Source of the DNA: Solirubrobacter ginsenosidimutans
GTDB lineage: Bacteria; Actinomycetota; Thermoleophilia; Solirubrobacterales; Solirubrobacteraceae
Direction of reading: 5' to 3'
Assembly (NCBI RefSeq): GCF_027587205.1
Contig: NZ_JAPDOD010000013.1
Span: 1-64,000, forward strand
DNA length: 64,000 nucleotides
The notes below the pieces were generated by a model that saw nothing but the letters and a program-made list of their open reading frames with translations, was not told where the DNA came from and did no database searches. Of the stretch, positions 8,933-17,362 are shown in pieces. The position numbers were made by a program, and so were the translations under genes. Position 1 is the first letter of the stretch. Every line of letters begins with the position of its first letter.

Positions 8933-9295
8933 ATGCTGCAACACGTCACGCTCGAGGTCAGGCAGGCACAGATCCGTGATTGCGTCGCCTTCTGGGAGCT
9001 GCTCGGCTTCAGCGAGATGGAGCCGCCGCCCATGCTGCGCGATCGCTTCACGTGGGTCGAGCGCGCGGGCACGCAGATCCACCTCGTCCCGGTCGACGCG
9101 CCGGTCGTCGCGCACGAGGGCCACGTCGCCGTGCTGGCGGACGACTACGACGCCACGCTGGCGCGCCTGTCGGACAACGGGTTCGAGCTGCGCCCGGGCT
9201 CAAACGCCTGGAACGCCCCGCGGACGTTCGTCCTGGATCCGGCCGGCCACCGCGTCGAGGTCATGTCGAAACCGCCCCACCCGCCCTGGCCGTAG
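8933..9295 (+). CDS. VOC-superfamily (glyoxalase/dioxygenase-like) protein
   Basis: 120 residues, one VOC repeat pair. It starts LQHVTLEV and has a CVAFWELLGFSE helix, a central GTQIHLVPVDAP strand with the first metal-type His/Gln region, HVAVLADDYDATLARL, and the C-terminal FVLDPAGHRVEVM strand with a Glu metal ligand. The fold family covers glyoxalase I, extradiol dioxygenases and antibiotic-binding proteins; the substrate is unknown. It is a single gene flanked by unrelated genes. Start chosen by the -10 spacing. Confidence 0.8.
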   Translation: MLQHVTLEVRQAQIRDCVAFWELLGFSEMEPPPMLRDRFTWVERAGTQIHLVPVDAPVVAHEGHVAVLADDYDATLARLSDNGFELRPGSNAWNAPRTFVLDPAGHRVEVMSKPPHPPWP

Positions 9296-9483
9296 CTCGA
9301 AAGTGGTGCGCCCGCTGAGCCGGTCGGTCAGGACGAGGGGTCAGCTCGTTCGGGGTCGCCGTTCGCAGTAGGCGGAAACGGGCTTTCGGCTCGCGGGCGC
9401 AGAGCCTCTATCCCTCGGATCGACCGCGTTCAAACGGTCGACGCATTCGGACGCGCCAGAACGTCATCCCGCGGACAGTCCGG

Positions 9484-9489
9484 TACGCT
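9484..9489 (+). promoter_or_regulatory. Candidate -10 (TACGCT) upstream of the cupin gene
   Basis: TACGCT sits 6 nt before an in-frame ATC at 9496. Elsewhere in the window a TANNNT hexamer 6-10 nt before the start marks likely leaderless genes. Confidence 0.4.
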
Positions 9490-9585
9490 CGCGACATCCG
9501 CAGGGCCGCTTTCGATCCCACCGCCTTCCGCTGGGAGGGCGTCGACGCTCGCGCGTACAAGGACGATCCGGGCACCGCTCGCGGC

Positions 9586-9954
9586 ATGGCGTGGCGAGGG
9601 CTGTCGCGGCACACGCTGGTGCGGGCGCCCGAGGCGGGCGTGTCGTTCGAGGTGCGCTACTTCGAGATCGCGCCGGGCGGGTTCTCTTCGCTGGAGAAGC
9701 ACGCGCACGTCCACGTCGTGTTCGCGGCCCGGGGCCGCGGACGCGCCTTGATCGGCGATCAGGTCGTCGACCTGGACCCGCTCGATCTGGTCGAGACGCC
9801 GCCGTTCGCGCCGCACCGGTGGGTCAACGCGGGCGAGGAGCCGTTCGGGTTCCTCTGCACCGTCGAGGGCGAACGCGACCGCCCGCAGCCGCTCGACGAC
9901 GCCGAGTGGGACGCGCTGCTGGCGAACCCGCTCACGGCGCCGTTCGCGTACTGA
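9586..9954 (+). CDS. Cupin-domain protein, start uncertain
   Basis: 122 residues from ATG 9586. Cupin motif 1 is visible as EIAPGGFSSLEKHAHVHVVFAARGRGRALIG, with H40, H42 and H44-type metal ligands preceded by a conserved-looking Glu. Motif 2 is PPFAPHRWVNAGEEPFGFLCTVEGERDRP. It probably binds a divalent metal; the substrate is unknown. The same frame stays open upstream and reads like more of this family (FRWEGVDARAYKDDPG), but it has no ATG, GTG or TTG back to the stop at 9316. The true start may be ATC 9496, or the 5' end may be damaged. The 3' end overlaps the dehydrogenase on the other strand by 23 nt. Confidence 0.75.
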   Translation: MAWRGLSRHTLVRAPEAGVSFEVRYFEIAPGGFSSLEKHAHVHVVFAARGRGRALIGDQVVDLDPLDLVETPPFAPHRWVNAGEEPFGFLCTVEGERDRPQPLDDAEWDALLANPLTAPFAY

Positions 9955-10969
9955 CGGAGTACTTCGCGGGCACGGGATCGTGCAGGCGGCCCGCGAGCGC
10001 GGCGGGCAGCTCGTCGAGGGTGATCTCGGGGCCGAGGAGCTCGTGCCACGGGTGCTCGGCCGCGGCGAGTACCTCCAGCGCGTGCGCGAGGTAGCGGGGC
10101 GCGTGGTGGTAGGTGCCGAGCAGGGTCACCTCCTCGTAGTGCACGCGTGCCGTCGGCACGGTGAAGGTGCTGTCGCGAGCGCACCCGCCGAACAGATTGA
10201 CGGTCCCGCCGGGAGCCGCCATCGCGACCGCGAGCTCCCAGCTTTCGGGTCGCCCGACCGCCTCGACCACGAGCTCCGCGCCGCGGCCGGCGGTCAGCCC
10301 GCGCACCCGTTGCGCGTCCGCGCTGGCGCGGGTCGCGAGGATCGTCTCCGCCGCCCCGAACCTCGTCGCCTGCGCGAGCCGCTCGGGGTGCGGGTCGAGC
10401 ACGATCGGCGCGCCGCCCGCAGAGGCGACGAGGGCGGCGAGCATCAGCCCGAGCGAGCCGCCGCCGAGGATCGCCACCGGGTCGCCGGCGCGGAGGTCGA
10501 CCGCGTCGAGCGCGTGCACGGCACAGGCGAGCGGCTCGGCCAGCGGGGCCAGCGCGAGCGGCACGCCGGCGGGGAGTCGATGGAGGTTCTTCGCGACCAC
10601 CCGCTCCGGGATCAGCAGCTTCTCGGCGAACCCGCCGAGCAGATACAGCAGGTCCTCGCACAGGCTCTCGCGCCCGCGCACGCACTGGTGGCAGACGCCG
10701 CACGGCGCGGAGTTGGCGCAGAAGACGACGTCACCGGCCGCGACCGTGGTCACACCCTCGCCGACCGACTCCACCGTGCCCGCGAACTCGTGCCCGAGCC
10801 GGGCGGGATAGCCGGCGATCGACGGGTGCCCGCGCTTGACGCTCTTGACGTCGGTCGCGCAGGAGGTCGCCGCCCCGATCGCGAGCACGATCTCGCCGGG
10901 CCCGGCGACCGGCTCGGCGACGTCCTCGATCCGCAGATCCCCGGGGCCGTGGAGCACGGCCGCCCTCAC
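9932..10969 (-). CDS. Zinc-dependent alcohol/polyol dehydrogenase (MDR family)
   Basis: 345 residues; GTG 10969 overlaps the preceding gene's stop as GTGA. Medium-chain dehydrogenase architecture. The catalytic-zinc region includes the SCATDVKSVKRG and GHEFAG segments. Structural-zinc cysteines lie in CANSAPCGVCHQCVRGRESLCED. The NAD(P) Rossmann motif is ILGGGSLGLML. This resembles the sorbitol/threonine dehydrogenase branch. Last gene of a three-gene operon with a paralogous dehydrogenase and an MtnA-like isomerase, so it likely oxidises or reduces a sugar or polyol intermediate. Confidence 0.88.
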   Translation of the reverse strand: MRAAVLHGPGDLRIEDVAEPVAGPGEIVLAIGAATSCATDVKSVKRGHPSIAGYPARLGHEFAGTVESVGEGVTTVAAGDVVFCANSAPCGVCHQCVRGRESLCEDLLYLLGGFAEKLLIPERVVAKNLHRLPAGVPLALAPLAEPLACAVHALDAVDLRAGDPVAILGGGSLGLMLAALVASAGGAPIVLDPHPERLAQATRFGAAETILATRASADAQRVRGLTAGRGAELVVEAVGRPESWELAVAMAAPGGTVNLFGGCARDSTFTVPTARVHYEEVTLLGTYHHAPRYLAHALEVLAAAEHPWHELLGPEITLDELPAALAGRLHDPVPAKYSVSTRTAP

Positions 10970-11979
10970 GACGCGGTCACGATCACCTTGATGCCCTCGC
11001 GGCTGCGGGCCATCGCGAGCGCGGCGGCCGTGTCCTCGAGCGCGAAGCGATGCGTGATCAGCGGCTCGGCGCGCACCGCGCCCGAGGCGAGCAGCGCGAG
11101 CGCGGCGCGGGTGTCGCGCGGGCCCGCGGAGTAGCTGGCCTGGAACTCGAGCTCCTTGAAGAAGAGCGCGTTGATATCGAACGCGGCCTGCTGACCGGGC
11201 TTGGCCGGGGCGAAGCACTGGATGACCGCGCCCTTGTCGGCGGCGGAGAGAGCGAGATCCCAGGCCGCGGGCGCGCCGGTGGCGAGGATCACGACGGTGG
11301 GTGGGGCGGCCGCGGCGACGGGCGGCGCAGCCGCGACCTCCTCGGGCGTCACCGCGCGGGCGCCGAGCGAGGCGGCGAGCGCGCGGCGCGCGGGCAGCGG
11401 CTCCGCCACCGTCACCTCTGCGCCCCGCGCGAGCGCCGCCTGCGCGAGCAGCAGGCCCATCTGGCCGCCGCCGATGACCAGCAGGCGGGTCGTCGCGTCG
11501 ACCCGCGCGCGGTCGAGCGCGCGGACGCAGCAGGCGAGCGGCTCGATCACGGTCGCCGCCTCGTCGCTCACCGCGTCGGGCAGCGCCAGCAAGTCCAAAG
11601 CCGCGTTCAACGCGGGCACGAGGATCAGCTCCGAGAAGCCGCCCGGCTCGATCCGCGTCGCCTTGAACTGCGCGCACAGCGTCTCGTGGCCGCGCGCGCA
11701 GTACTCGCACTCGCCGCACGGGACGTGGTGGTGGACGAACACCCGCGTGCCCGGCGCGGGCAGCGGCGCGTCCAGCTCCGCACCCGCCTCGACGACCACG
11801 CCCGCCGGTTCGTGGCCCAGCACGGCCGGGGCCTTCTGCGCGACGTACCACTCCATGAGATCCGAGCCGCAGATCCCGCACGCGCGCATCGCGACGAGCA
11901 CCTCGCCCGGCCCCGGACGCGGCACCGGGCGCTCCTCGATCCGCACCTCGCCGCCGGCGAGGTAGACCGCCGCCCTCAA
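10966..11979 (-). CDS. Zinc-dependent alcohol/polyol dehydrogenase (MDR family), paralogue
   Basis: 337 residues; TTG 11979 overlaps the upstream stop as TTGA. ACGICGSDLMEW and GHEPAGVV hold catalytic zinc ligands. CGECEYCARGHETLC holds the four structural-zinc cysteines. VIGGGQMGLLLAQ is the cofactor-binding glycine motif. It is about as close to sorbitol/erythritol-type dehydrogenases as its neighbour, but the two are clearly distinct, which suggests successive steps or opposite directions on related substrates. Confidence 0.88.
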   Translation of the reverse strand: MRAAVYLAGGEVRIEERPVPRPGPGEVLVAMRACGICGSDLMEWYVAQKAPAVLGHEPAGVVVEAGAELDAPLPAPGTRVFVHHHVPCGECEYCARGHETLCAQFKATRIEPGGFSELILVPALNAALDLLALPDAVSDEAATVIEPLACCVRALDRARVDATTRLLVIGGGQMGLLLAQAALARGAEVTVAEPLPARRALAASLGARAVTPEEVAAAPPVAAAAPPTVVILATGAPAAWDLALSAADKGAVIQCFAPAKPGQQAAFDINALFFKELEFQASYSAGPRDTRAALALLASGAVRAEPLITHRFALEDTAAALAMARSREGIKVIVTAS

Positions 11980-12929
11980 AGCACTCCCGCGATCGCGGGT
12001 CCGAACGGCGCGCGGAGCACGCCCGCGTCGGTGATCAGGCCGGTGATGAGCGCAGCCGGGGTCACGTCGAAGGCAGGGTTCCAGACGGCGGTCGTGACGT
12101 CGAGGCCGGCGATGGCACGGACCTCTCCCCCGTCGCGCTGCTCGATCTCGATCTCCGCTCCGGTCGGCGTCGCGGCGTCGAGCGTGGAACGCGGGCCGGC
12201 GACGTAGAACGGCACGCCGTGGTGGTGGGCGGCGATCGCCAGCGCGTAGGTGCCGATCTTGTTCGCCACGTCACCGTTGGCCGCGACGCGGTCGCAGCCG
12301 ACGATCACGGCGTCGATCGCGCCGCGGGCGAGGAGCGCCGGGGCCGCGCCGTCCGGCAGGACCGTGACCGGGATGCCGGCGTCGGCCAGCTCCCACGCCG
12401 TCAGCCGCGCGCCCTGCAGCAGCGGGCGGGTCTCGCACGCGAAGACCTCGACCCGCTCACCCGCCTCGGCCTTGGCGTAGACGACGGCCAGCGCGGTGCC
12501 GATGCCCGCCGTCGCCAGCCGCCCCGCGTTGCAGACGGTCAGGATCCGCGACGCGCCCGCCAGCTCGGCACGGCCGTGCGCGCCGATCGCCCGGCACGCC
12601 TCGACGTCCTCGGCCAGGATCGCGAGCGCCTCGGCGGTCCAGTCCTCGGACGCCAGCACCCGCTCGACCGCCCAGCGCAGGTTCACGGCGGTCGGGCGGG
12701 CAGCGGCGATCCGCTCGGCCGCCGCACGGTCGCCGCCCGTCAAGAGCACCCCGAGCGCGCCGGCGACGCCGATCGCCGGCGCGCCCCGCACCGCGAGGCG
12801 CTGGATCGCGTCGACGACGTCGTCCACCGTGCGCAGCCGGATCACCCGCTCCTCGGTGGGCAGGAGCGTCTGATCGATGATCTCGATCGCTTCGCCGGTC
12901 CAGGCCACCGCGGGTCGCACGGTGACCAT
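11976..12929 (-). CDS. MtnA-like aldose-phosphate isomerase (methylthioribose-1-phosphate or 5-deoxyribose-1-phosphate isomerase)
   Basis: 317 residues of the MtnA/eIF2B-like family. Catalytic Cys133 lies in ILTVCNAG and catalytic Asp213 in VGCDRVAANGDVANKIGTY. RGAPAIGVAGALG near residue 50 is the phosphate-binding region. Members convert aldose-1-phosphates to ketose-1-phosphates: methionine salvage (MtnA) or 5-deoxyribose disposal (DrdI). No kinase, phosphorylase or aldolase is adjacent; two polyol dehydrogenases follow instead, so the methionine-salvage role is unproven. GCGAGG precedes ATG 12929. Confidence 0.85.
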   Translation of the reverse strand: MVTVRPAVAWTGEAIEIIDQTLLPTEERVIRLRTVDDVVDAIQRLAVRGAPAIGVAGALGVLLTGGDRAAAERIAAARPTAVNLRWAVERVLASEDWTAEALAILAEDVEACRAIGAHGRAELAGASRILTVCNAGRLATAGIGTALAVVYAKAEAGERVEVFACETRPLLQGARLTAWELADAGIPVTVLPDGAAPALLARGAIDAVIVGCDRVAANGDVANKIGTYALAIAAHHHGVPFYVAGPRSTLDAATPTGAEIEIEQRDGGEVRAIAGLDVTTAVWNPAFDVTPAALITGLITDAGVLRAPFGPAIAGVL

Positions 12930-12946
12930 CCTCGCGCACCCGCCGG

Positions 12947-13447
12947 CTACGCGGTCACGGCAAGCCGCCGTTCGACCGGCGTGGCGTTGACGAACAGGTC
13001 GAGCACCGGGCAGTGCGCATCGACGGCATCGGCCAGTTCGCGGTAGCGCTCGGCGCTCTCCGGTCCGATCGGCGTGACGTCGAGCCGGATGCCCGTGAAG
13101 CCCGGCCGGATGGCTGAGTCGAGCCCGAAGAAGCCGTGGAGGTCGAGGTCGCCCTCGGCGGCCACCTCGAGGCCGTCAAGGGCGATGCCGAGCTTCGCGG
13201 CCCAGAAGCGGTACGTGATCGCCTGGCAGGAGGCGAGCGAGGCCAGCGCGTACTCGACCGGGTTGGCGAACTGGTCGGTGCCGCCCAGCACGTCGGGCTC
13301 GTCGACCTCGAGCGCGTGGTCGCGGCTGACGAGCTTCACGTGCGTCGGCCCGGCGAGCGAGCCCTCGGTCTTGAAGACGACGCGGGCGCGGCCGGCGTCG
13401 CCCCCGATGGCCTCTTCGTTGGCCGAGATGGCGGCGGTGATCGACAT
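12947..13447 (-). CDS. OsmC-family peroxiredoxin-like protein
   Basis: 166 residues. Strong ribosome-binding site AGGAGG (complement of 13458-13463), 10 nt before ATG 13447. The OsmC/Ohr fold has two redox cysteines: Cys74 in SLASCQAITYR and Cys146 in DAHCPVLD. Family members reduce organic hydroperoxides using lipoyl or thiol reductants in the cytoplasm. It stands alone, 17 bp from the mtnA-like gene start and reading the same way, but has its own translation signal. Confidence 0.88.
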   Translation of the reverse strand: MSITAAISANEEAIGGDAGRARVVFKTEGSLAGPTHVKLVSRDHALEVDEPDVLGGTDQFANPVEYALASLASCQAITYRFWAAKLGIALDGLEVAAEGDLDLHGFFGLDSAIRPGFTGIRLDVTPIGPESAERYRELADAVDAHCPVLDLFVNATPVERRLAVTA

Positions 13448-13523
13448 GGCGCGTTGACCTCCTGCGAGTGGGCGAAGACCCGAATGACATGAAAGTCAGT
13501 CGGATTTAACGCGTACCGTACAC

Positions 13524-14387
13524 CTACGCAGCGCCCACCGCACTCGGGGCGATCCATGCCGACACCGTCGCCGGGTCGGCCAGGTAGTCGTCGAAGCTGC
13601 GCGGGGCGTGACCGGTGACGCGCTCGACGTCGTCGGTGCTCGCCGCGTTGGTGCTGGCCCGGATGGCGTCGAAGAGCCAGCCGAGGATCTGTCCGTAGTC
13701 GGCCGGGATGCCGCCCGCGATCGCCGACTCGATCCAGTCGGCGACGGGCGGGTCGACGTGGGCGACCGGCTTGCCCGCGGCCACGGAGATCTTCTCGGCG
13801 ACCTGCGCGAAGGTGAGCGCGCCCGGGCCGGTCAGCGCGTACTCGCCGCGGTGGTGGCCGGCGGGGTCCAGCAGGGTCGCGGTGGCGACGTCGGCGATGT
13901 CGTCGGCGTGGACGAACGCCTCCGCCCCATCGCCGGTGGGTGCGATGAGCAGCCCGTCGGCCGCGATCGCCGGCTGGAAGAAGTACTCGTCGAAGTCCTG
14001 CATGAACCAGCCGGGGCGAAGGATGCTGTACGTCAAGTCCGACCGCCCTTCGAGGTCCTTCTCGATCGCACGCAGCATCATCTCCTCGGGCGCGAGCTCG
14101 ACGCCGCGCGCCGAGAGGAATGTGACGTGGCTGACGCCGGCGCCCTGGGCGCGGTCGAGAAACGCCTTGACCGCCGGTGCGGCGTCCAGCCGCAGCGCCG
14201 GCGGCACGAGGTAGAGCGCGTGCACGTCCGCGAGCGCCGGGTCGTGGGTCGAGACGTCGTCCCAGTCGAAGTGGACGTCCGCGCCGCTGCGGGCTGCGGT
14301 CCGGACGGCGGCGCCGGCGGCGCGCAGGCGGGGAGCGATGCGGCGCGCGGTCTTGCCCGTGCCGCCCAGAAGCAGGATCTTGGTCAT
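13524..14387 (-). CDS. NmrA/QOR2-type NAD(P)-binding oxidoreductase
   Basis: 287 residues from ATG 14387. The N-terminal MTKILLLGGTGKTARRIAPRL carries the atypical-SDR nucleotide motif GGTGKTA. There is no YxxxK pair at the usual site, as in NmrA-like proteins; the substrate region has ILRPGWFMQDFDEYFF and TGPGALTFAQVAEKIS. Likely an NAD(P)H-dependent quinone reductase or redox sensor. Divergent from the AraC-type regulator starting about 75 bp away, which probably controls it. Confidence 0.85.
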   Translation of the reverse strand: MTKILLLGGTGKTARRIAPRLRAAGAAVRTAARSGADVHFDWDDVSTHDPALADVHALYLVPPALRLDAAPAVKAFLDRAQGAGVSHVTFLSARGVELAPEEMMLRAIEKDLEGRSDLTYSILRPGWFMQDFDEYFFQPAIAADGLLIAPTGDGAEAFVHADDIADVATATLLDPAGHHRGEYALTGPGALTFAQVAEKISVAAGKPVAHVDPPVADWIESAIAGGIPADYGQILGWLFDAIRASTNAASTDDVERVTGHAPRSFDDYLADPATVSAWIAPSAVGAA

Positions 14388-14463
14388 GGAGAGCAGTTCA
14401 GCGTGCGCAGGTGTGCATTTCCATGCTGGAATCGCGCGTTCACATATGCCATCGTCTTGCGTC

Positions 14464-15432
14464 GTGGACGTACTCACCGACATGCTGGAGCGCTCGCGGG
14501 CGCGTGGCGCCGCGTTCTCGCATTCGCAGATCCGCGGCCCGTGGGGGCTCTTCTTCGACGGTGTACCGGGCCTGGCGGTGCACACGATCGTCGAGGGCGA
14601 GCTGTTCCTGTGGACCGAGGACGAGACGCTGCAACTGCTGCCGGGCGACATCGTGCTGGTGCGCGGCGGGCTCGATCACTCGCTCGCGAGCGAGCCGCAC
14701 CGCCGCTGCATCCCGCTGACGGAGTACATGGCGCAGGCGCGGGTGGCGGGCTCGCCGCGACGGTTCGCGTCGGGCGCGGGCGGCGAGACGTCCGAGTTCT
14801 TCTGCGGCGCCTACGTCTTCGAGGGCGACATCTGCGAGCGGCTGCTCTCGCTGCTGCCGGACACGCTGCGCCTGCGCCCGGGCGCCGGAAGCGCGCTGCG
14901 GGCGACGATGGACCTGCTGGCACGCGAGATGGACCAGGACGATCCCGGGCAGCAGACGCTGCTCGACCGGCTGCTCGACGTCGCGCTCGTGCAGGTGCTG
15001 CGCGAGCACTTCGGCGCGGTGGGCGAGGCCGCGCCGGCGTGGTTTCGCGCCTCCGCCGACCCGCAGATCGGCCCGGCGCTACGGGCCCTGCACGCAGACC
15101 CGTCGCGCCGCTGGACGGTCGAGGACCTGGCGGCCGAGGCGACGCTCTCGCGCGCCGCGTTCGCCCGCCGCTTCAGCGCGCTGCTCGGCGTCGCACCGCT
15201 CGCGTACCTGACCGGCTGGCGGATGGCGCTCGCACGCGAGCGGCTGCGCGACTCCGACGACGGGATCGCCGGAGTCGCCGACGCGCTCGGCTACGCGTCG
15301 GAGTTCTCCTTCGCCGCCGCGTTCAAGCGCCACCACGGCGTGGCGCCGGGACGCTGGCGGGTCAGCGCGCGAAGACCAGCTGACTCACCGAGAACACCGC
15401 TCCTTGCGGATCGGCCAGCACGGCGTTCCTGA
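14464..15432 (+). CDS. AraC-family transcriptional regulator with cupin sensor domain
   Basis: 322 residues from GTG 14464 (MDVLTDMLERSRARG fits the usual start of cupin_6/AraC regulators); ATG 14446 in frame is an alternative. Residues 20-190 form a cupin-like sensor domain (PWGLFFDGVPG, LLPGDIVLVRGG). The C-terminal 100 residues hold two helix-turn-helix motifs: WTVEDLAAEATLSRAAFARRF and GIAGVADALGYASEFSFAAAFKRHHG. It likely regulates the divergent NmrA-type reductase. The last 71 nt overlap the VOC gene on the opposite strand. Confidence 0.88.
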   Translation: MDVLTDMLERSRARGAAFSHSQIRGPWGLFFDGVPGLAVHTIVEGELFLWTEDETLQLLPGDIVLVRGGLDHSLASEPHRRCIPLTEYMAQARVAGSPRRFASGAGGETSEFFCGAYVFEGDICERLLSLLPDTLRLRPGAGSALRATMDLLAREMDQDDPGQQTLLDRLLDVALVQVLREHFGAVGEAAPAWFRASADPQIGPALRALHADPSRRWTVEDLAAEATLSRAAFARRFSALLGVAPLAYLTGWRMALARERLRDSDDGIAGVADALGYASEFSFAAAFKRHHGVAPGRWRVSARRPADSPRTPLLADRPARRS

Positions 15433-16132
15433 AGCCCGGCGTGTCGAACGGGCCTTCGATGACGGCGCCGCCGAGGCTCGCGGTCAGCTCGGCGGTGAGG
15501 TCGGCGTCGGAGATCTGGAAGTTCACGTTCCAGTGCGGTGGGATGTCGGGGGCGGGCGGGGCCATCACGGCGACCACGTCACGCGGGACGGGCTGCTTCG
15601 CGCGGCCGCCGATGTAGCCCTCGAGGCGCAGCAGCGTCATCGAGCCCCGCGGCTCGGACTCCCAGCCGAACAGCGCGCCGTAGAACGCGCTCGCGGCGGC
15701 GGGATCGGGGGTGTGGAGCGAGCTCATCGTCCACGTCCCCGCCTCGTTGACCAGCTCCGCGCCCTCGCGCTCGCGCGCCTCCCAGATCGCGAAGGCCGCC
15801 CCGGTGGGGTCGACGATCACCGCGAGCCGGCCCGCGGGCAGCGCGTCCATCGGCTCGACCAGCACCGTGGCTCCGTCCTCCGCCGCGCGCTCCGCGGCGG
15901 CGTCGACGCTCTCGACACGGATGTAGGTGTTCCACGACGGCAGCGCCTGCGCGACGCCGAGGCCGGCCACATCGCGGCCCATGACGCGGGCGACGCGGTA
16001 GCCGTTGGGTCCGGGGTCGGTGAAGTCCCAGCCGAACAGGTCGCCGTAGAACGTGAGAACGGCGTCGGGATCCGGGACGAGAACGTCGACCCAGCAGGGA
16101 ACGCCGGCGGGGTACTCGTGTCGCTCGCTCAT
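15362..16132 (-). CDS. Two-domain VOC protein (CFP30B-like glyoxalase fold)
   Basis: 256 residues made of two VOC halves. The first has WVDVLVPDPDAVLTFYGDLFGWDF; the second has WTMSSLHTPDPAAASAFYGALFGWES. Both end with the DP-x-GAxFxxxE/S strand. This arrangement resembles the mycobacterial CFP30B-type proteins of unknown substrate. ATG 16132 has TAACGT 8 nt upstream on the same strand, so a leaderless mRNA is likely. Confidence 0.85.
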   Translation of the reverse strand: MSERHEYPAGVPCWVDVLVPDPDAVLTFYGDLFGWDFTDPGPNGYRVARVMGRDVAGLGVAQALPSWNTYIRVESVDAAAERAAEDGATVLVEPMDALPAGRLAVIVDPTGAAFAIWEAREREGAELVNEAGTWTMSSLHTPDPAAASAFYGALFGWESEPRGSMTLLRLEGYIGGRAKQPVPRDVVAVMAPPAPDIPPHWNVNFQISDADLTAELTASLGGAVIEGPFDTPGFRNAVLADPQGAVFSVSQLVFAR

Positions 16133-16140
16133 GGGTCGGC

Positions 16141-16150
16141 ACGTTACGCT
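16141..16150. promoter_or_regulatory. Overlapping divergent -10 elements
   Basis: The ten bases acgttacgct contain TAACGT on the minus strand (8 nt before the VOC start at 16132) and TACGCT on the plus strand (10 nt before ATG 16161). The two promoters share DNA and should compete. Confidence 0.45.
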
Positions 16151-16160
16151 CGGCGGCGAG

Positions 16161-16538
16161 ATGGTGCGGTCGTTCGTGGTCACCGGCGGAACACGCGGGG
16201 TCGGCCGCGCGATCGCGGAGCGCCTGCGGGCGGAGGGCCGGGTGGTGGTCGTCGATCTCGCGGGCGGGGACGTGGTGGGTGACGCGTCCGACGACGCCGT
16301 CCTCGAACGGGCGGTCGCACTGGCGAGCGAGGGCGGCGCGACGCTGAGCGGGTGGGTGAACAACGCGGCGGTGTTCCGCGACGCGGCGCTCCACGAGGTG
16401 CCGTCGGAAGCGCTCGTCGCGCTGGTCGCGGCGCATCTGCTCTCCCCCGCGGCGTCGTTCGTCAACGGCGCGGTGGTCCCGGTCGACGGCGGGCGGGCGG
16501 CACTGGGAATCGATCCGGAGGCGACCAACGTCGTTTGA
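16161..16538 (+). CDS. Internally deleted short-chain dehydrogenase remnant
   Basis: 125 residues (a normal SDR is about 250). The N-terminus has the cofactor motif TGGTRGVG and the NNAA segment. The sequence then jumps to the C-terminal NGAVVPVDGGRAALG strand. The middle third, which carries the catalytic Ser and the YxxxK pair, is absent without a frameshift. It cannot be a normal SDR enzyme; it could be a decaying gene or a small NAD-binding subunit. An intact SDR gene begins 39 nt downstream. Confidence 0.7.
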   Translation: MVRSFVVTGGTRGVGRAIAERLRAEGRVVVVDLAGGDVVGDASDDAVLERAVALASEGGATLSGWVNNAAVFRDAALHEVPSEALVALVAAHLLSPAASFVNGAVVPVDGGRAALGIDPEATNVV

Positions 16539-16577
16539 CGGATGCTCACGGCGTCGCGCTTTGCGAGGCTGCGGGGC

Positions 16578-17351
16578 ATGGACATGGAACTGGCGGGCAA
16601 GCAGGCGGTCGTCACCGGGGCGAGCAAGGGGATCGGGCTGGCGATCGTCGAGGCGCTCGTCGCCGAGGGCGTGAGCGTGATCGCCGGTGCGCGCCACTTC
16701 GGGGCGCTGCCGGAGGGTGTGCACGCGGTGCCGGTCGACCTTTCCACCGCCGAGGGCGCGATCGAGCTGATCGCCGCCGCCGGCGAGGCCTTCGGCGGCG
16801 GGCTGGACGTGCTGGTCAACAACGTCGGCGCGGTCACGCCGCGCACGGGCGGGTTCCGCTCGGTCACCGACGACGAATGGCTCGCGACGCTGACCCTCGA
16901 CTTCCTCTCCGCGGTCCGTGTCACCCGCGCCGCGCTGGACCTGCTGGAGGCGCGTGGCGGTGGCACGATCGTCTCGATCAACTCGGTCAACGCGACGCTG
17001 GCCGACCCGCTGGTGATCGACTACTGCACGGCCAAGGCCGCCGTCGCGAGTTTCAGCAAGTCGCTCGCCAAAGAGGTCGCGCCGCTGGGGATCCGCGTCA
17101 ACACGGTCTCTCCCGGCCCGGTCGCCACGGACCTCTGGCTGGGCGGCGGGGGCGTCGCGGAGTCGGTGGCCAAGGCGGTCGGCGGTGACGCGTCCGACGT
17201 CGCCGCGGGCGCGGCCCGCCAGTCGCCCACGGGGCGCTTCACGCAGCCGGCCGAGGTCGCGGATCTCGTCGTCCTGCTGGCGAGCGGGCGCGCCGGAAAC
17301 GTGACCGGCGCGGACATCGTCATCGACGGCGGACTGATTCCCACGCACTGA
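16578..17351 (+). CDS. Short-chain dehydrogenase/reductase
   Basis: 257 residues from ATG 16578 (ATG 16584 also possible). Classical SDR features: TGASKGIG for NAD(P), NNVG, catalytic Ser in SINSVNA and YCTAK for Tyr and Lys, then the PGPVATDLW loop and a terminal GADIVIDGG. The substrate is unknown. The closest neighbour upstream is the truncated SDR, so the two may be an old tandem duplication. Confidence 0.88.
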   Translation: MDMELAGKQAVVTGASKGIGLAIVEALVAEGVSVIAGARHFGALPEGVHAVPVDLSTAEGAIELIAAAGEAFGGGLDVLVNNVGAVTPRTGGFRSVTDDEWLATLTLDFLSAVRVTRAALDLLEARGGGTIVSINSVNATLADPLVIDYCTAKAAVASFSKSLAKEVAPLGIRVNTVSPGPVATDLWLGGGGVAESVAKAVGGDASDVAAGAARQSPTGRFTQPAEVADLVVLLASGRAGNVTGADIVIDGGLIPTH

Positions 17352-17362
17352 TCCGGCGGCGG

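Noticed and set aside
16053..16160. N-terminal extension of the short SDR to 16053
   Set aside because: It lies inside the opposite VOC gene; the Rossmann motif begins right after ATG 16161.
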